A DNA stretch of 64,000 nucleotides from Uranotaenia lowii (GCF_029784155.1 NC_073693.1:114080683-114144682); one strand, 5' to 3'; numbered from the stretch's first letter, positions 1 through 10,706 are shown. Made by a program: numbers and translations. Notes: generated from the letters alone by a model not told the origin.

Positions 1-3000
1 ATTTTTTCGTAGAAAAATATTGAAAAATGAGCCGGTGACGGAGCACTTTCGAGGATGCCTTTTAGAAAACAGGATTTGCGGTGGACACTGTATCTCAGCA
101 CAGAATCATCTGAAGTCAAAAAATCAGAGCAAAATATTTTCAATAGATGTTTTTCTGAACCCCAACGATTTTATTAAACTTAAAAAAAATTTATGAAATT
201 TTTGTGGCTGTTTCAAGTAAAAACTACGATTTTTCGCAAAAAAAATCCGCCATTTTTTATCTGTAAAATCTTCCCAAAGTAAAAAAAAGAAAATCGTTGG
301 GGTTTGGTATTTTATATGTAAAAAATATGTTCCAAATTTGAAAAGAATCGGTAAAGTAGTTTTCAAATGACGATGTCCACTGACATTAAAAATGTGCTTT
401 CGATAAAAACGCGTTTGAAGTTTCTGCTCTAAAAATGATGCGGTATTGTATAAGAAGAGATAAAGGCCTATAATTTCTACAGTTTTGCTTCGATTGACTT
501 GAAAATTTGACACAACATTTTTGAAATGTTTTACAATAAGAAAATAAAAAAAAAATCGATTTTTTGAAAGTGTTAGACCCTACTCCCCCCTTAGAAATGA
601 TATTTTGCTTACACGCTTTGGTTATCAAACTGAAAATTAAGCAGGTAGTTCAGTCATCAATGAAGGTCCTCAAATTCGAGTTTTTTCGGGTTTACTACAG
701 TTTTGAATACTTTCACAAAAAATTTTAAGTATTTTCATGCAAATGTTTAAAAAATCAAAAAAAAGTTAGTTGCCTTGTAATTTAAAGAAATAAAGACTAT
801 CAAAACTCCAACATTGATTCAAATCATCCTCTAAAAGCTCTGTTTTTTTTTTTCGACAAACCAGTTACAAGTTTGTTCACCCATCTGTTACTTGCACCCA
901 CTTTCGGGATCTGTGCCGAGGACAATAAAAATCGGATAACGGAAAATCCATCGCAGAAGAAGATCTTTGGTGAAAGCAGGACTCTTTCATGTGCAAAAAC
1001 GGAAGGTTTTTTTCTTCAGTTTGCTCTCAATCCTTCGGCGATGTAACTCAGCAGCAGCAGCAGCATTGCACCCCAGAATGGCTGTACGTGATGCAATTCA
1101 AAAGTCGTAAAGAGTGATTCCAGGAAAAGCTTGCTTCTGCAACTGGATCAACCAACGACGACTCGTGTTCTCAGTTGTTTGGGGTGATACAATGTACCTT
1201 CTTCTTGGGTGGTATCTGTTTTTTTCTAATTTTTTTTCGAAAGCCGGAGGCTTTCATGACGGAAGTAGGTAAACGGTTTAACTATCTGTGTCACGTCACT
1301 TTTATGGCTTATAAATCGGTGTCTTTTATAGGATTTTCAATAGTAAGTTTAAGTAAATCCATGGAACTTTGAAAATCAATGGTACTTTTGTTGTCCATTT
1401 TTTTCTCAATGAGAAAACAAATTTCCCGGTGCAAGTGCAATAGTTTAGTCCGGAAGCTGAAAGACGTTGCGGAAAACATACCATCACCTTTGGTTCTTGC
1501 AGCTTTCAGCCGGTTGCCAAGATTCCGATCTCAATTGGCTTGTGCAAATGCTCACCTACATTCGAGATTTTACGGTTGGCCAGTCATCCGGCTGTTCACC
1601 AACTTCCTCGAAGAAGAATCTGTCCATCAGCTGTGGAGCAGGGTTTCTGTGTTTGTTCCTATCGTAAGGAGCTGGACTTCAGCTCCAGGATACAAAACGT
1701 GTGAATTTATGATCCAATAACTGGGGCTGCAGCAAAACGGAGACCGACTCTGAGATCCACCATACCTAAATGGTACCGTCGGGAATCTTCAATGCAGAAG
1801 GATAAGTTTCTGTTGTGTTGCTACCCTTTGGCCCTTCGGAAAAAGAGGAAGAGAGGGGTCAAGATGAAGGAACTTTCCCAAAGTGGGATGGGAACACAGT
1901 AACATGAAGTTTTTGAAATATGGATCGGCAGCATCAACTGGAAGGGTTCTCTGCTTGGGGCAACCAAGATATCCTTCCCTGGAAACAGACAGCATTGTTG
2001 GACACTTTGGAGCTTCCTTCAAATACTACATACAAACATACATAAGCTGCTATATGGTGAAGTCGATAGTTGACTAGATTTATGGGACACTTTAAGTGAA
2101 TACGATCTGTTGGATGTAAATCATTTGTGATATCTATTCAATGAGAATCGTGAGCGCGATAAAAATTTCTCTTAAACGTTTTGGTGCAAACAAACCGATA
2201 GATGTCGAAATCTTAAACTTGTTTTCAAAAATATCAAAATAATTCAATGAAGATTGATAGATTGATAGATTTTTCACTATTAATGTATTTTCTGTTATTT
2301 TTCCGACTAAGGTTCATGATCTTGAGCGGAACTATTTACTTTTCCTAAGATCTAGGCAATGATTATTTACTAATCTTATCGAAATGTTGCAAAAACACTT
2401 TTTCAAGATATTTCCATACACGCTTTGGAGAGGTTCTTCTTGATATGTTCTTGAAATTCCAATGGAAAACGATATACTGATAAACAAAATGCATGATTCA
2501 TAACAAACTGGAATTTATTATAAACTTTGTTTTATGAATGAGTTGTGAGTTGTTTAGAGCAATGTTGTCGAAATCACAGTAAATTTGAAATTTTACAAAA
2601 TTTTGAGTAAATTTTTATCACAGAATCTGTGTCACACAACCATTAGTTTTGAAATATTCACAGTTCTCACTTACTATTTAAATTTTGAATAAATTTCCAA
2701 AGTTTATATTTTTTTTGTCAAATTTGAAATTAAGATTTCTTACTTTGAATTAGAAAAGTATGATAACATTTTTATTGTTAACTGATTTTTTCCAATTAAA
2801 ATATAAAAAGACCCATATTATCATAAATCATTAATTTAATTATAGGAAATAGAATCACAAAAAATCAGATTTTTTTTTCAAAAACACCTTATTTAGAGCA
2901 ATGTACAGATTTTTTTGCAAAATCTGTAATTTCAAGCATACCTTTGTCTTACTGACTTTTTTGTTACCTCCAAAGGTTGTTTGGTCCAATATGACCTTGA

Positions 3001-3097
3001 ACGCACACATTCAAATAATCATTCAAATATACTAAACAATTGAATTTTTGATATTATTAAAATTAAAATTTGAGTTTATGTTATCGACCGTTTTTTA
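1..3097. other. AT-rich non-coding DNA, no gene recognised
   Basis: Long A and T runs in every frame. A short (CAG)5 run lies near 1049-1064. The stretch 950-2020 is less AT-rich and contains a 113-codon frame (1379-1720, +) with no motif or bias I can recognise, so I do not call it a gene. Confidence 0.5.
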
Positions 3098-3163
3098 TGT
3101 TTAATGTTTAATTTTTGGCTATTTTTTCGGTCTTGGATTTCAAGCAAACAACTTTCTTTGTGA

Positions 3164-3210
3164 AATGCCCGACGTTTCGACCATTTTTGGTGGTCTTCCT
3201 CAAGGGTACT
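3164..3210 (-). ncRNA. Hammerhead-ribozyme-like motif in Penelope copy A
   Basis: Read on the minus strand, the order is a stem I half (AGTACCC), TTGAGGA, a 5-bp stem II (GACCA/TGGTC), GAAA, CG, TC, then the stem I partner GGGCATT. This is the order of a minimal type I hammerhead as described in Penelope-like elements. The core normally reads CUGANGA; here the first C is T, which should weaken or abolish cleavage. Stem III is only an ACGT palindrome, as in forms proposed to act as dimers. Sequence-based call only. Confidence 0.45.
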
Positions 3211-3431
3211 GGAATTTTATTAGTTTCAAAAGTTACAATGAGCATTGTTAAGAGTCTGTTTTAAAGTGTAAACTCACTTGTCTAACGGTTGTTATTGTCA
3301 GATTTCGTTTTTTTCCAACGTTCAGGTGTCCAGTCTTCGCTGCTCTTCTGTGATTATATGTTTGTTATTTCGATTCAATCTAATTTCTCACAATCAAATT
3401 ACTTTTTTAATCGGGATTATAAAACAATTTC

Positions 3432-4640
3432 TCATCCGATTTGCGATGGCGCACTGTAACTGTCGTTTTGAGAAATGGACTCTATTGTGTGGAATGTGTG
3501 GATGAGGTTGGAAGCTGGGCTATTTGGGGTAATGAGTGGAAGTTGGTTGGTTTGGTTCTTTGCTGTGTGTGGGTTTTGTGTTTTGGAACTATTACTACTA
3601 TTACTGGTTTTTGATGTTGTTTTGACTGACTGTAATATTCCTGTATAAGTGGTGTTGAGTTTAGCTGTATCTGTTCTGTAATTTACCGTATTATCAGTAT
3701 TGATAATGTGGCACATTTCCAATACCCGTAGAGTTGATGAGTATTTCGCTCTATCAACAATCCCGGCTTTGGTGTGTTCGAACCTATGCTCTGTGTTGAT
3801 AATATGATCGACCATGGCTGTAGTATCTCCCAATCTCAGTTTTATGTCCGTGGTGCTGGTGACTCCGCTCTCCAAAACTCTTTCATATCTGTTTACATCG
3901 GATTTGTGCCCATACAGTCTCTTTGTGAGTGTGTTGGTGGTCATTCCGATGTAAACCTTCTCGCAATCACGACATGGGATGTTGTAGACGATGTTCGACT
4001 GTTGAGCTGGCAATATCGGATCTTTGACGATCGGATATAATTTACCAACGCAGTTGATAGTTTTTTGGGCGATTTTAATGTTTTGAAAATCTTTTTTCAG
4101 GTCTCTAACGATTCGGCTGGTGAGTGTTGGGATGTAGGTGAGTGTTCGGTAGCTGAAGTTGCTGGTTGATTCGGATTGTGGCCCCTCGGATGTTGTGTTG
4201 AAAGATGCTGGTTCCCTGGTTATGTTGTGTGGCTGCTGTTGGATGGATGCTGGAGTTTGTGACTGATGCAAATCTGATGGTGATAAATCGTGCTGTTGCT
4301 GATGGTTGTTTGGTGATGATTGCGGAAACTTTGGTGTGTTTGATGCTGCGATGTGATGATGGGTGGTTGGTGATGATTTCTGATTCGGTTGTTGTTGTTG
4401 TTTTAGGATGTTTGATGCTGCGATATGATCCTGGGTAGTTGATGATGATTGTTGGTGCTGCTGTAGTTGGTTGTTTGATGCCTCGATGTGATGTTGTGAA
4501 ATGGTGGGTTGCGAATACGGACAGTTTTTATGTTGTGGTTGGTTGCTTTCTGATGTATTTTTGTTTGGGTGGATTATGTTGAGCTGTTTGAACATTCCGT
4601 TGATAAGTTTTGATGGATAATCGTTGGTTTTCAGATGTTG
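3432..4640 (-). pseudogene. Penelope-like element ORF, C-terminal part with GIY-YIG endonuclease
   Basis: The frame is open for about 400 codons with no initiation site; it enters from the junction with copy B and stops at 3432-3434. In order it shows: the tail of the RT region, with the typical L-x-NDYP-x-x-LI block near residues 11-22 (numbered from the frame's start at 4664); a Gln/His/Ser-rich linker (30-165) with three imperfect repeats around HIxASN; then a block with YIPTLTSRI (177-185) that precedes the endonuclease in this family. The endonuclease shows NIVY (224-227), the Cys pair C231/C234, VYIG (237-240), an Arg at 249, His at 287 and 293, and a Glu at 316. These match the GIY-YIG nuclease of Penelope-like elements, which nicks the target for reverse transcription. 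A 5' truncation without a start codon makes this a fragment, although its own nuclease domain looks intact. Confidence 0.85.
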
Positions 4641-6325
4641 AACACAACATCCGAGGGGCCACAATCCGAATCAACCAGCAACTTCAGCTACCGAACACTC
4701 ACCTACATCCCAACACTCACCAGCCGAATCGTTAGAGACCTGAAAAAAGATTTTCAAAACATTAAAATCGCCCAAAAAACTATCAACTGCGTTGATAAAT
4801 TATATCCGATCGTCAAAGATCCGATATTGCCAGCTCAACAGTCGAACATCGTCTACAACATCCCATGTCGTGATTGCGAGAAGGTTTACATCGGAATGAC
4901 CACCAACACACTCACAAAGAGACTGTATGGGCACAAATCCGATGTAAACAGATATGAAAGAGTTTTGGAGAGCGGAGTCACCAGCACCACGGACATAAAA
5001 CTGAGATTGGGAGATACTACAGCCATGGTCGATCATATTATCAACACAGAGCATAGGTTCGAACACACCAAAGCCGGGATTGTTGATAGAGCGAAATACT
5101 CATCAACTCTACGGGTATTGGAAATGTGCCACATTACCAATACTGATAATACGGTAAATTACAGAACAGATACAGCTAAACTCAACACCACTTATACAGG
5201 AATATTACAGTCAGTCAAAACAACATCAAAAACCAGTAGGGGAGGAGCGGGCTATATGCGCCTATTAAGCAGAACACTGGTTTAATCAAATATCACATCG
5301 AATATGAGTACAAAAACTATATACACGTGTGCAGGCATCTGTTTTCTATACAATGGAGTAATTTTTATGTTAAAATTTTCTTCTGCTTCCAAGAGAACGA
5401 TTTTATTGTAAGTGTTGTCTAAAATGCCGAATCTCAAACCGTGCGGGCTAAATGCGCCTATTTATGTTTTGAACAAAATTTCTGTTTTTTTGGCAATATT
5501 TCCGTATAATTTCATTGAAACTGCTAGAAAGTAATAATTTCCGTACGACAAAGCTGGAGTTTTATAAAAATCTATGTATATTATAATTTTATGGAATAAA
5601 ACAAAAGTTAGGGTTGCCATACTATAGAGGCAGTTCATCCATGAGAAAAACTTTATCAAATTTGTCTTTAGATCTTCAATTCATTCTTAAGATGTCATTC
5701 CGAGCTTAGATTTGAAGGTTCAGTGATAAAAATCATTTATTTATTCTATTTAACCTGTTATTTCAGGATGGAGGCATTTTACAAACATGATGGGGGCATA
5801 CAAAAACACTCTATTATTCCACTTAATAATCATTATTAAACGTCCACAAAAGCTGAAATACGTTTAATTTCTAAAGTTCATTTGAGTAAGAAACAAAAAC
5901 CATCCTTTTTTTTGATTTAAACTTCTTTACGTATAATTTATAAAAGTCGAAATATTACATCAAAATGTATCAAAACCTTGTATGATTTTTTAAATTTTTT
6001 TGAGTTTATAAATTCATAAAATTCTTTCTTGCCTTATGTTCTAAGCGTATCACCCTCAAAATGCATTGGTCAGATAATCTGTCTAGTCAGCCATTTCGCC
6101 AAACAGCCGTAGGGTCATTTAACCCGATAGGCCCATTTAGGAAACCTTTCCCCTAATAGTAGTAATAGTTCCGAAACACAAAACCCACACACAGCAAAGA
6201 ACCAAACCAACCAACTTCCACTCATTACCCCAAATAGCCCAACTTCCAACCTCATCCACACATTCCACACAATAGAGTCCATTTCTCAAAACGACAGTTA
6301 CAGTGCGCCATCGCAAATCGGATGA
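4641..6325 (+). pseudogene. Penelope-like endonuclease ORF split by a MITE
   Basis: The first part (4635-5236 in one frame) encodes the same YIPTLTSRI block and GIY-YIG domain as copy A, with isolated changes (for example Gly to Asp in NCVxKLYP and Ile to Thr in MCHIxNTD). The frame runs into the MITE at 5239 and gains about 15 foreign codons before a stop. The remaining codons, Ser/Asn/Thr-rich and the same as copy A's tail, resume at 6156 and reach the stop TGA at 6323-6325. No RT domain is present. Confidence 0.85.
5239..6153. mobile_element. 915-bp MITE with TA target duplication
   Basis: The boundaries come from comparing the two Penelope copies: copy A reads CCAGTAATAGTAG where copy B reads CCAGTA, the insert, then TAATAGTAG. 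TA is duplicated (5237-5238 and 6154-6155). The termini are imperfect inverted repeats of about 31 bp that begin GGGGA and share a CTA-A-TG-G-CCTAT core (about 19 of 31 positions). A copy of the terminal GCGGGCTA-ATGCGCCTATT block recurs inside at about 5443-5465. No coding frame. TA duplication suggests mobilisation by a Tc1/mariner-type transposase. Confidence 0.85.
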
Positions 6326-6548
6326 GAAATTGTTTTATAATCCCGATTAAAAAAGTAATTTGATTGTGAGAAATTAGATTGAATCGGAATAACAAACATA
6401 TATTCACAGAAGAGCAGCGAAGACTGGACACCTGAACGTTGGAAAAAAACGAAATCTGACAATAACAACCGTTAGACAAGTGAGTTTACACACTTTAAAA
6501 CAGACTCTTAACAATGCTCATTGTAACTTTTGAAACTAATAAAATTCC

Positions 6549-6595
6549 AGTACCCTTGAGGAAGACCACCAAAAATGGTCGAAACGTCGGGCATT
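6549..6595 (+). ncRNA. Hammerhead-ribozyme-like motif in Penelope copy B
   Basis: Same sequence and order as the motif in copy A: AGTACCC (6549-6555), TTGAGGA (6556-6562), stem II around GACCA/TGGTC (6564-6580), GAAA (6581-6584), CG TC (6585-6588), GGGCATT (6589-6595). It lies about 225 bp after the ORF stop. The first core base is T instead of C in both copies, so either this is the family's form or both descend from one mutated parent. Confidence 0.45.
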
Positions 6596-6815
6596 TCACA
6601 AAGAAAGTTGTTTGCTTGAAATCCAAGACCGAAAAAATAGCCAAAAATTAAACATTAAACATTAAAATTTGAGGTTGGGGAATCGGATCTTTCAAAATAA
6701 GATACAGATTTTTCAGTAAAAAATAAAATTGAATGGATATTTTGCGCACAGTCTTGGAAGACTAAGTTTCTTTTATTTTTCTGAAAATGCTAATTTTTAC
6801 ATTACAAATCTTCAA

Positions 6816-7343
6816 CCCTTTAATGCATAGTGTTGTTTTAAAACAACACTAATAAAAATCCAAATATCTCGAAAACGTTTGGATTATTTTCAGTGATGTA
6901 TTCACAAAAAATATTCTAGAGATTAAAAGAAAATAGCCTATGGTATTTTTATTACGATATTTCAATGTATGTGTGAGATATCGAACAAAGTATGCAGAAA
7001 AATTTCGAAAATCAAATTTATTTATTTTTTTGAAAAAAAGTAGTTTTTGGAAAATCATTGTTATTTCTTCAGATTTGCAAATTCTAACAAATTTTTTGAT
7101 CTCAATCAATCACAAACACCTTCCTGCACCCAGTTTACAAGGTTTTGAAGAAATAAGCAAAACGGTATTGAATTGACCTAAGAATTTCAAAAATTATTTT
7201 TCAACTTTTACGGCCCATAACTATTATAATGCTCAAAATAATGACTTCATACCTTTTGAGTTTTGTTATTCGAATTAGATTGTTATTATTTCACTAAATC
7301 AATAACTGCAATTCTCATTTAAAAAAAGTGACGCATCAAACGG
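6816..7343 (+). mobile_element. piggyBac-type MITE, copy 1
   Basis: 528 bp. It begins CCCTTTAATGCATAGTG and ends with the inverted form GCATCAAACGG. TTAA follows at 7344-7347; the left flank is TCAA, one base away from TTAA. An almost identical copy in reverse orientation lies at 9372-9897. CCC...GGG termini and a TTAA target are the piggyBac superfamily signature. A perfect GTGTTGTTTTAAAACAACAC palindrome sits inside the left end. Non-coding. Confidence 0.8.
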
Positions 7344-7544
7344 TTAATGATGAAGTTTAATTTAAGATTTCATCCTTCAGTAAAACAGGTCTAGAGTTAT
7401 AAGCGTTTACTCTAAAATATTCTAGAAATCATCATAAGATAGCAGATACCAAGATATATCCGCTGAACTAAAAAAAAACTAACCCCTATCCATATCGCTT
7501 TATCAACTGTCCGAGTTGCGTCGAATTGAGCCATTTAGTTCTGC

Positions 7545-9090
7545 TCAAAATCATTTACCCTATATCAGTGCAAATCTTTGAGAAGGAACATTTAAAGAAT
7601 TGAAAGTTAAATAAAAATGTCAGGAGAATCGATTAAACACAGTTTCAGACGTCGCATGAACTTACGAACAAAGAAATAGTGCCTTTTTTTACCCCTAATT
7701 CTCTTTTATTTTGTTAACAATCCAGAAAAACACTGATTTGGACTAAAAAAATGAAAACAAAAATAGCCTATCTTGTGTGATTATTTTCCGAGGAATCAAA
7801 TAAAGTCTATTGCGCTTTGAAAAATTAATAATGAAAAATGTATGTTTGGATTTGCAAATTTTGAACCAAATAAGACCTATCTTGTTTGTTTTTTTTCCCG
7901 AGGAATCAAGTGAAGGTTATTTGAGCCATCGCACGTATCAATAACTGGAGTAATGGTCTTTTTTTTCTCAATTTCCCAACATTTTCAATATAGTTCAGGA
8001 AAAACTGATTTGAATTTGGAAATTGTGAAGCGAAAGAGACTTATCTTATGTGATTTTTTTATGAGGAGCCAAATGAAGGCTATTTCAGCCACCAGACGCT
8101 TTGGAAAATGGAGTTTTGGCTGATTTTATCCTCAGTTCCCTTTCTTTTTTTCATATTTTTAAGGCATGATGCCCTTTTCCGATGCGTGCTGTCGCTCAAA
8201 CAGCCTTCATTTGAATCCTCGGAAAAAAACCACACAAAATAAGGGCTATTTGGTTCAAAATTTTTCAGTTGAAACATGTTTTTTTTTCTGAATCAACTAA
8301 AAACTAAGGTAGAATTGAGGGTAAAACAGCAATAACTCCATTTTCCAAAGCGTGCGGTGGCTAAAATGGACTTCATTCGGTTGCTCAGAAAAATCATTTA
8401 TTTTACTTCAAAAATTTCCAGAAAGAACATGCTTTTTCTGAACTCTATTGAAAATGTTGGAAAATTGGGGGAAAAACGGCCACTACTCCAATTTTCGATG
8501 TGTGTGGCACTTGATTCTTCGGCAAAAACCACACAAGATACATTTCATTTGTTTTAAAATTTTCAAGTCTGAACATGCTTCTTCTGAAACATTTGAAAAA
8601 AAAAATGTTGGAGAATCGAGGCTATTTCTCCATTTTTTTATGCGTGCGGTAGATCAAACAACCGTCTGTTGATTTTTTGGAAAAAAAATAACACAAAATG
8701 GGTCTCCTTTGGTTCAAAATGTTTAAGTACGAGCATTCTTTTTCAAAATTAATTGAAAAATATATATGGGATTTCAGAGTAAAATCAGCCATAACCCCAT
8801 TTTCCAATGCGTGCAATGCGTGAAATAACCTTCATAAAATTTCTCGAAAAAAACCCCTAAAGATAGGCCTATTTGTGTTCAAAATATTCTAATCCGAATC
8901 AGTGTTTATCTGGATTGTTTAAAAAATATAGCGGAATTAGGGATTCAAAAGGCACTATATATCCGTTCATAAGTTCGTGCGACGTCTAAAACTATGTCCA
9001 ATCGATTCTCCGGACATTTTCACTTTAGAAAAGTATATATTTATAGATTTCTTAGAAGAGAATTTCTTTGCAGTATATACACTTTTTTCC
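7545..9090. mobile_element. Palindromic (foldback-like) element built of about 150-bp satellite-like repeats
   Basis: The left half (about 7545-8150) and right half (about 8170-9090) are inverted copies. The outermost part of each arm shares GAGAATCGATT, then CAGACGTCGCA/TAGACGTCGCA and GAACTTACG/GAACTTATG, then AGTGCC, then AACAATCCAGA-AAACACTGATT. Inner parts of both arms consist of a diverged unit of about 150-165 bp with a run like TTCAAAATTTT, AAACATG, AAACAGC-ATAACTCCATTTTCCAA, GCGTGCGGTGGCT and CTTCATT-GATTCCTCGG. Units recur at about 8252, 8403, 8550, 8711 and 8876 in one orientation and at about 7750, 7850 and 8010 in the other. The same outer segment recurs at 63630-64000. No ORF with transposase character. 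Foldback-type elements have this architecture. Confidence 0.7.
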
Positions 9091-10706
9091 CCATCGTGCG
9101 CTGGGGTCAAATGACATTAAACACTTTTTCAGCTACAACTCTGTTGTTTCTCAAAATTTACAGGTTTTGAGAGCTTGTAACGAGACTCAAATATGTTTTT
9201 CAGACAATATTCAGCTACAATCATTGATTTTAAAGTAATTTCAAGTCGAAGTTATTCGTTTTGAAAAAAAAAACAAGCTTCGGGAAAAGGCTGTAAATCA
9301 GTTATTAAGTGCTCGAAAAAAAAATTATTTAGTGCTTGAGAAAACTTAAATAGAAGCTATATGATTCTTAACCCTTTAATGCATGACTTTTTTTAATTGA
9401 GAATTACAGTTATTGATTCAGTGAAATAATAACATTTTAATTCGAATAACAAAACTCAACAGGTTTGAAGTCGTTATTTTGAGTATTATAAAAGTTATGG
9501 CCCATAAAAATTGGAAATAATTTTTGAAATTCTTAGTTTATTTCAATACGGTTTTGCTGATTTCTTCAAAACCTTGTCAATTGGGTGCAGGAAGGTGTTT
9601 GTGATTGATTGAGATTGAAAAATTTGTTAGAATTTGCAAATCTGAAGAGATAACAGCGATTTTCCAAAAACTACTTTTTCCAAAAAAATAAATAAATTTG
9701 ATTTTTGCAATTTTTCCGCATACTCTGCTCGATATCTCACACATACATTGAAATATCATATTAAAAATACCATAGGCTATTTTCTTTTATTCTCTAGAAT
9801 ATTTTTTGTGAATACATGACTCAAAAATATCGACACGTTCTCGAGATATTTAGATTTTGATTAGTGTTCTTTTAAAACAACACTATGCATCAAAGGGTTA
9901 AACTAAAATATATTTTTTTCAATTTCTTAAGATCATTGCCACAAAAAATGTAAAAAAGTTGTGAAAAACCGGACTTCTTGATGACTCAACCGCCAAAGCT
10001 GTTTCAGTCACAATAGAATTTTTTTGAAAAGTTAATGGGATAGTTGACGTAATTTGTGCCCATTTTGGCATCTTAATATTTATGAAACACGTGGCACAAA
10101 ATTTTTGATGGCTTTCACCCGTCTTCGTGTCCGAAATGGCTTTCAGATATTCAGATACATCACTAGATCCGGAATAAAATTACATTTCTTATGCACATAG
10201 TTCTGTTGCGATAACCTTGCGTTAACATGCTCAAAATCCAATTAAAAGCCGAATTCAACTACTAGAATAGCCTAAAAAAATGCAGATTGATAAAAAGTTC
10301 GAAAACAGCTATTTGGAATAATCGACAAAAATTCTGTGTTCCGTGTTTTGTAAATCTATAGATGCAAAAATGCAACATATTACGTCAACTTTTTAATTTA
10401 CTTTTGATTTTTTTTTGTGACTGCAACAGTTTTGCGTTTGATTTATTCATAAGTACGGTTTTTACAATTTTTTCATTAAGCACTGGCTTACAGCCTTTTG
10501 CCGAAGCATGTTATTTCAAAAAAAAAAATCTTTGACTTTGAATAACTTTAAAATTATTGATTGTAGATAAATATTGTATGACAATTATTTGAGTCACGTT
10601 ACAAGCTCTCCAAACATGTAAATTTTGTAAAAATCGGTTGAAAAACACGAGAGTTTAAGCGGAAAAGTGTTAGAGGTCCTCCAGCGTACCACAGAGGTTT
10701 TTTTGA
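9091..10706. mobile_element. Element with long inverted repeats, interrupted by a piggyBac-type MITE
   Basis: 9091-9310 and 10490-10706 are inverted copies of each other: both carry ATTGATTGTAG or TCAATGATTGTAG, ATATTGT, GTTACAAGCTCTC, and GTAAATTTTG on the same arm strand. The arms continue inward: 9946-10050 matches the reverse complement of 10383-10490 (AACCGGACTT-TGA against AACCGTACTTATGA, then GTCACAA and AGTTGACGTAAT). The tips read CCCCATCGTGCGCTGGGG on the left and CCTCTGTGGTACGCTGGAGG, reversed, on the right. The MITE at 9372-9897 splits the left arm. A related copy lies at 27785-28560. No coding frame. Confidence 0.65.
9372..9897 (-). mobile_element. piggyBac-type MITE, copy 2
   Basis: 526 bp in reverse orientation to copy 1. 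It is flanked by TTAA on both sides (9368-9371 and 9898-9901), with CCCTTTAATGCAT on one end and ATGCATCAAAGGG on the other. The empty site is supported by the related element at 27785-28560, which reads through at this point without the insert. Two intact TTAA sites and close similarity to copy 1 indicate a young insertion. Non-coding. Confidence 0.88.

Larger units (their letters stand above)
3098..4640 (-). mobile_element. Penelope-like element, 5'-truncated copy A
   Basis: This is the 3' part of a Penelope-like retroelement on the minus strand. It holds the end of the ORF, a roughly 330-bp 3' region and a hammerhead-like motif. The same sequence occurs in opposite orientation from 4641 (copy B), so both ends can be set by comparison: homology stops near 3098, just past a repeated AAACATT. 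Copy A carries about 440 bp of ORF (4200-4640) that copy B lacks. The reverse transcriptase proper is absent, so the copy cannot move by itself. A few substitutions separate the copies, which implies recent insertion or duplication. Confidence 0.85.
4641..6664 (+). mobile_element. Penelope-like element, 5'-truncated copy B, inverted relative to copy A
   Basis: Starts at the junction with copy A and runs to about 6664, where homology ends after the same AAACATT. It is interrupted by a MITE at 5239-6153; without that insertion it aligns with 3098-4200 almost base for base. The junction holds a short palindrome (GATGTTG, 4 bases, CAACATC) at about 4634-4651, which may mark how the inverted pair formed. 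Penelope-like elements are known for truncated and inverted partial copies, so one complex insertion or a later inverted duplication are both possible. Confidence 0.85.

Noticed and set aside
3774..4040. 88-codon frame on +, repeated on - at 4800-5066
   Set aside because: Antisense shadow of the Penelope endonuclease in both inverted copies.
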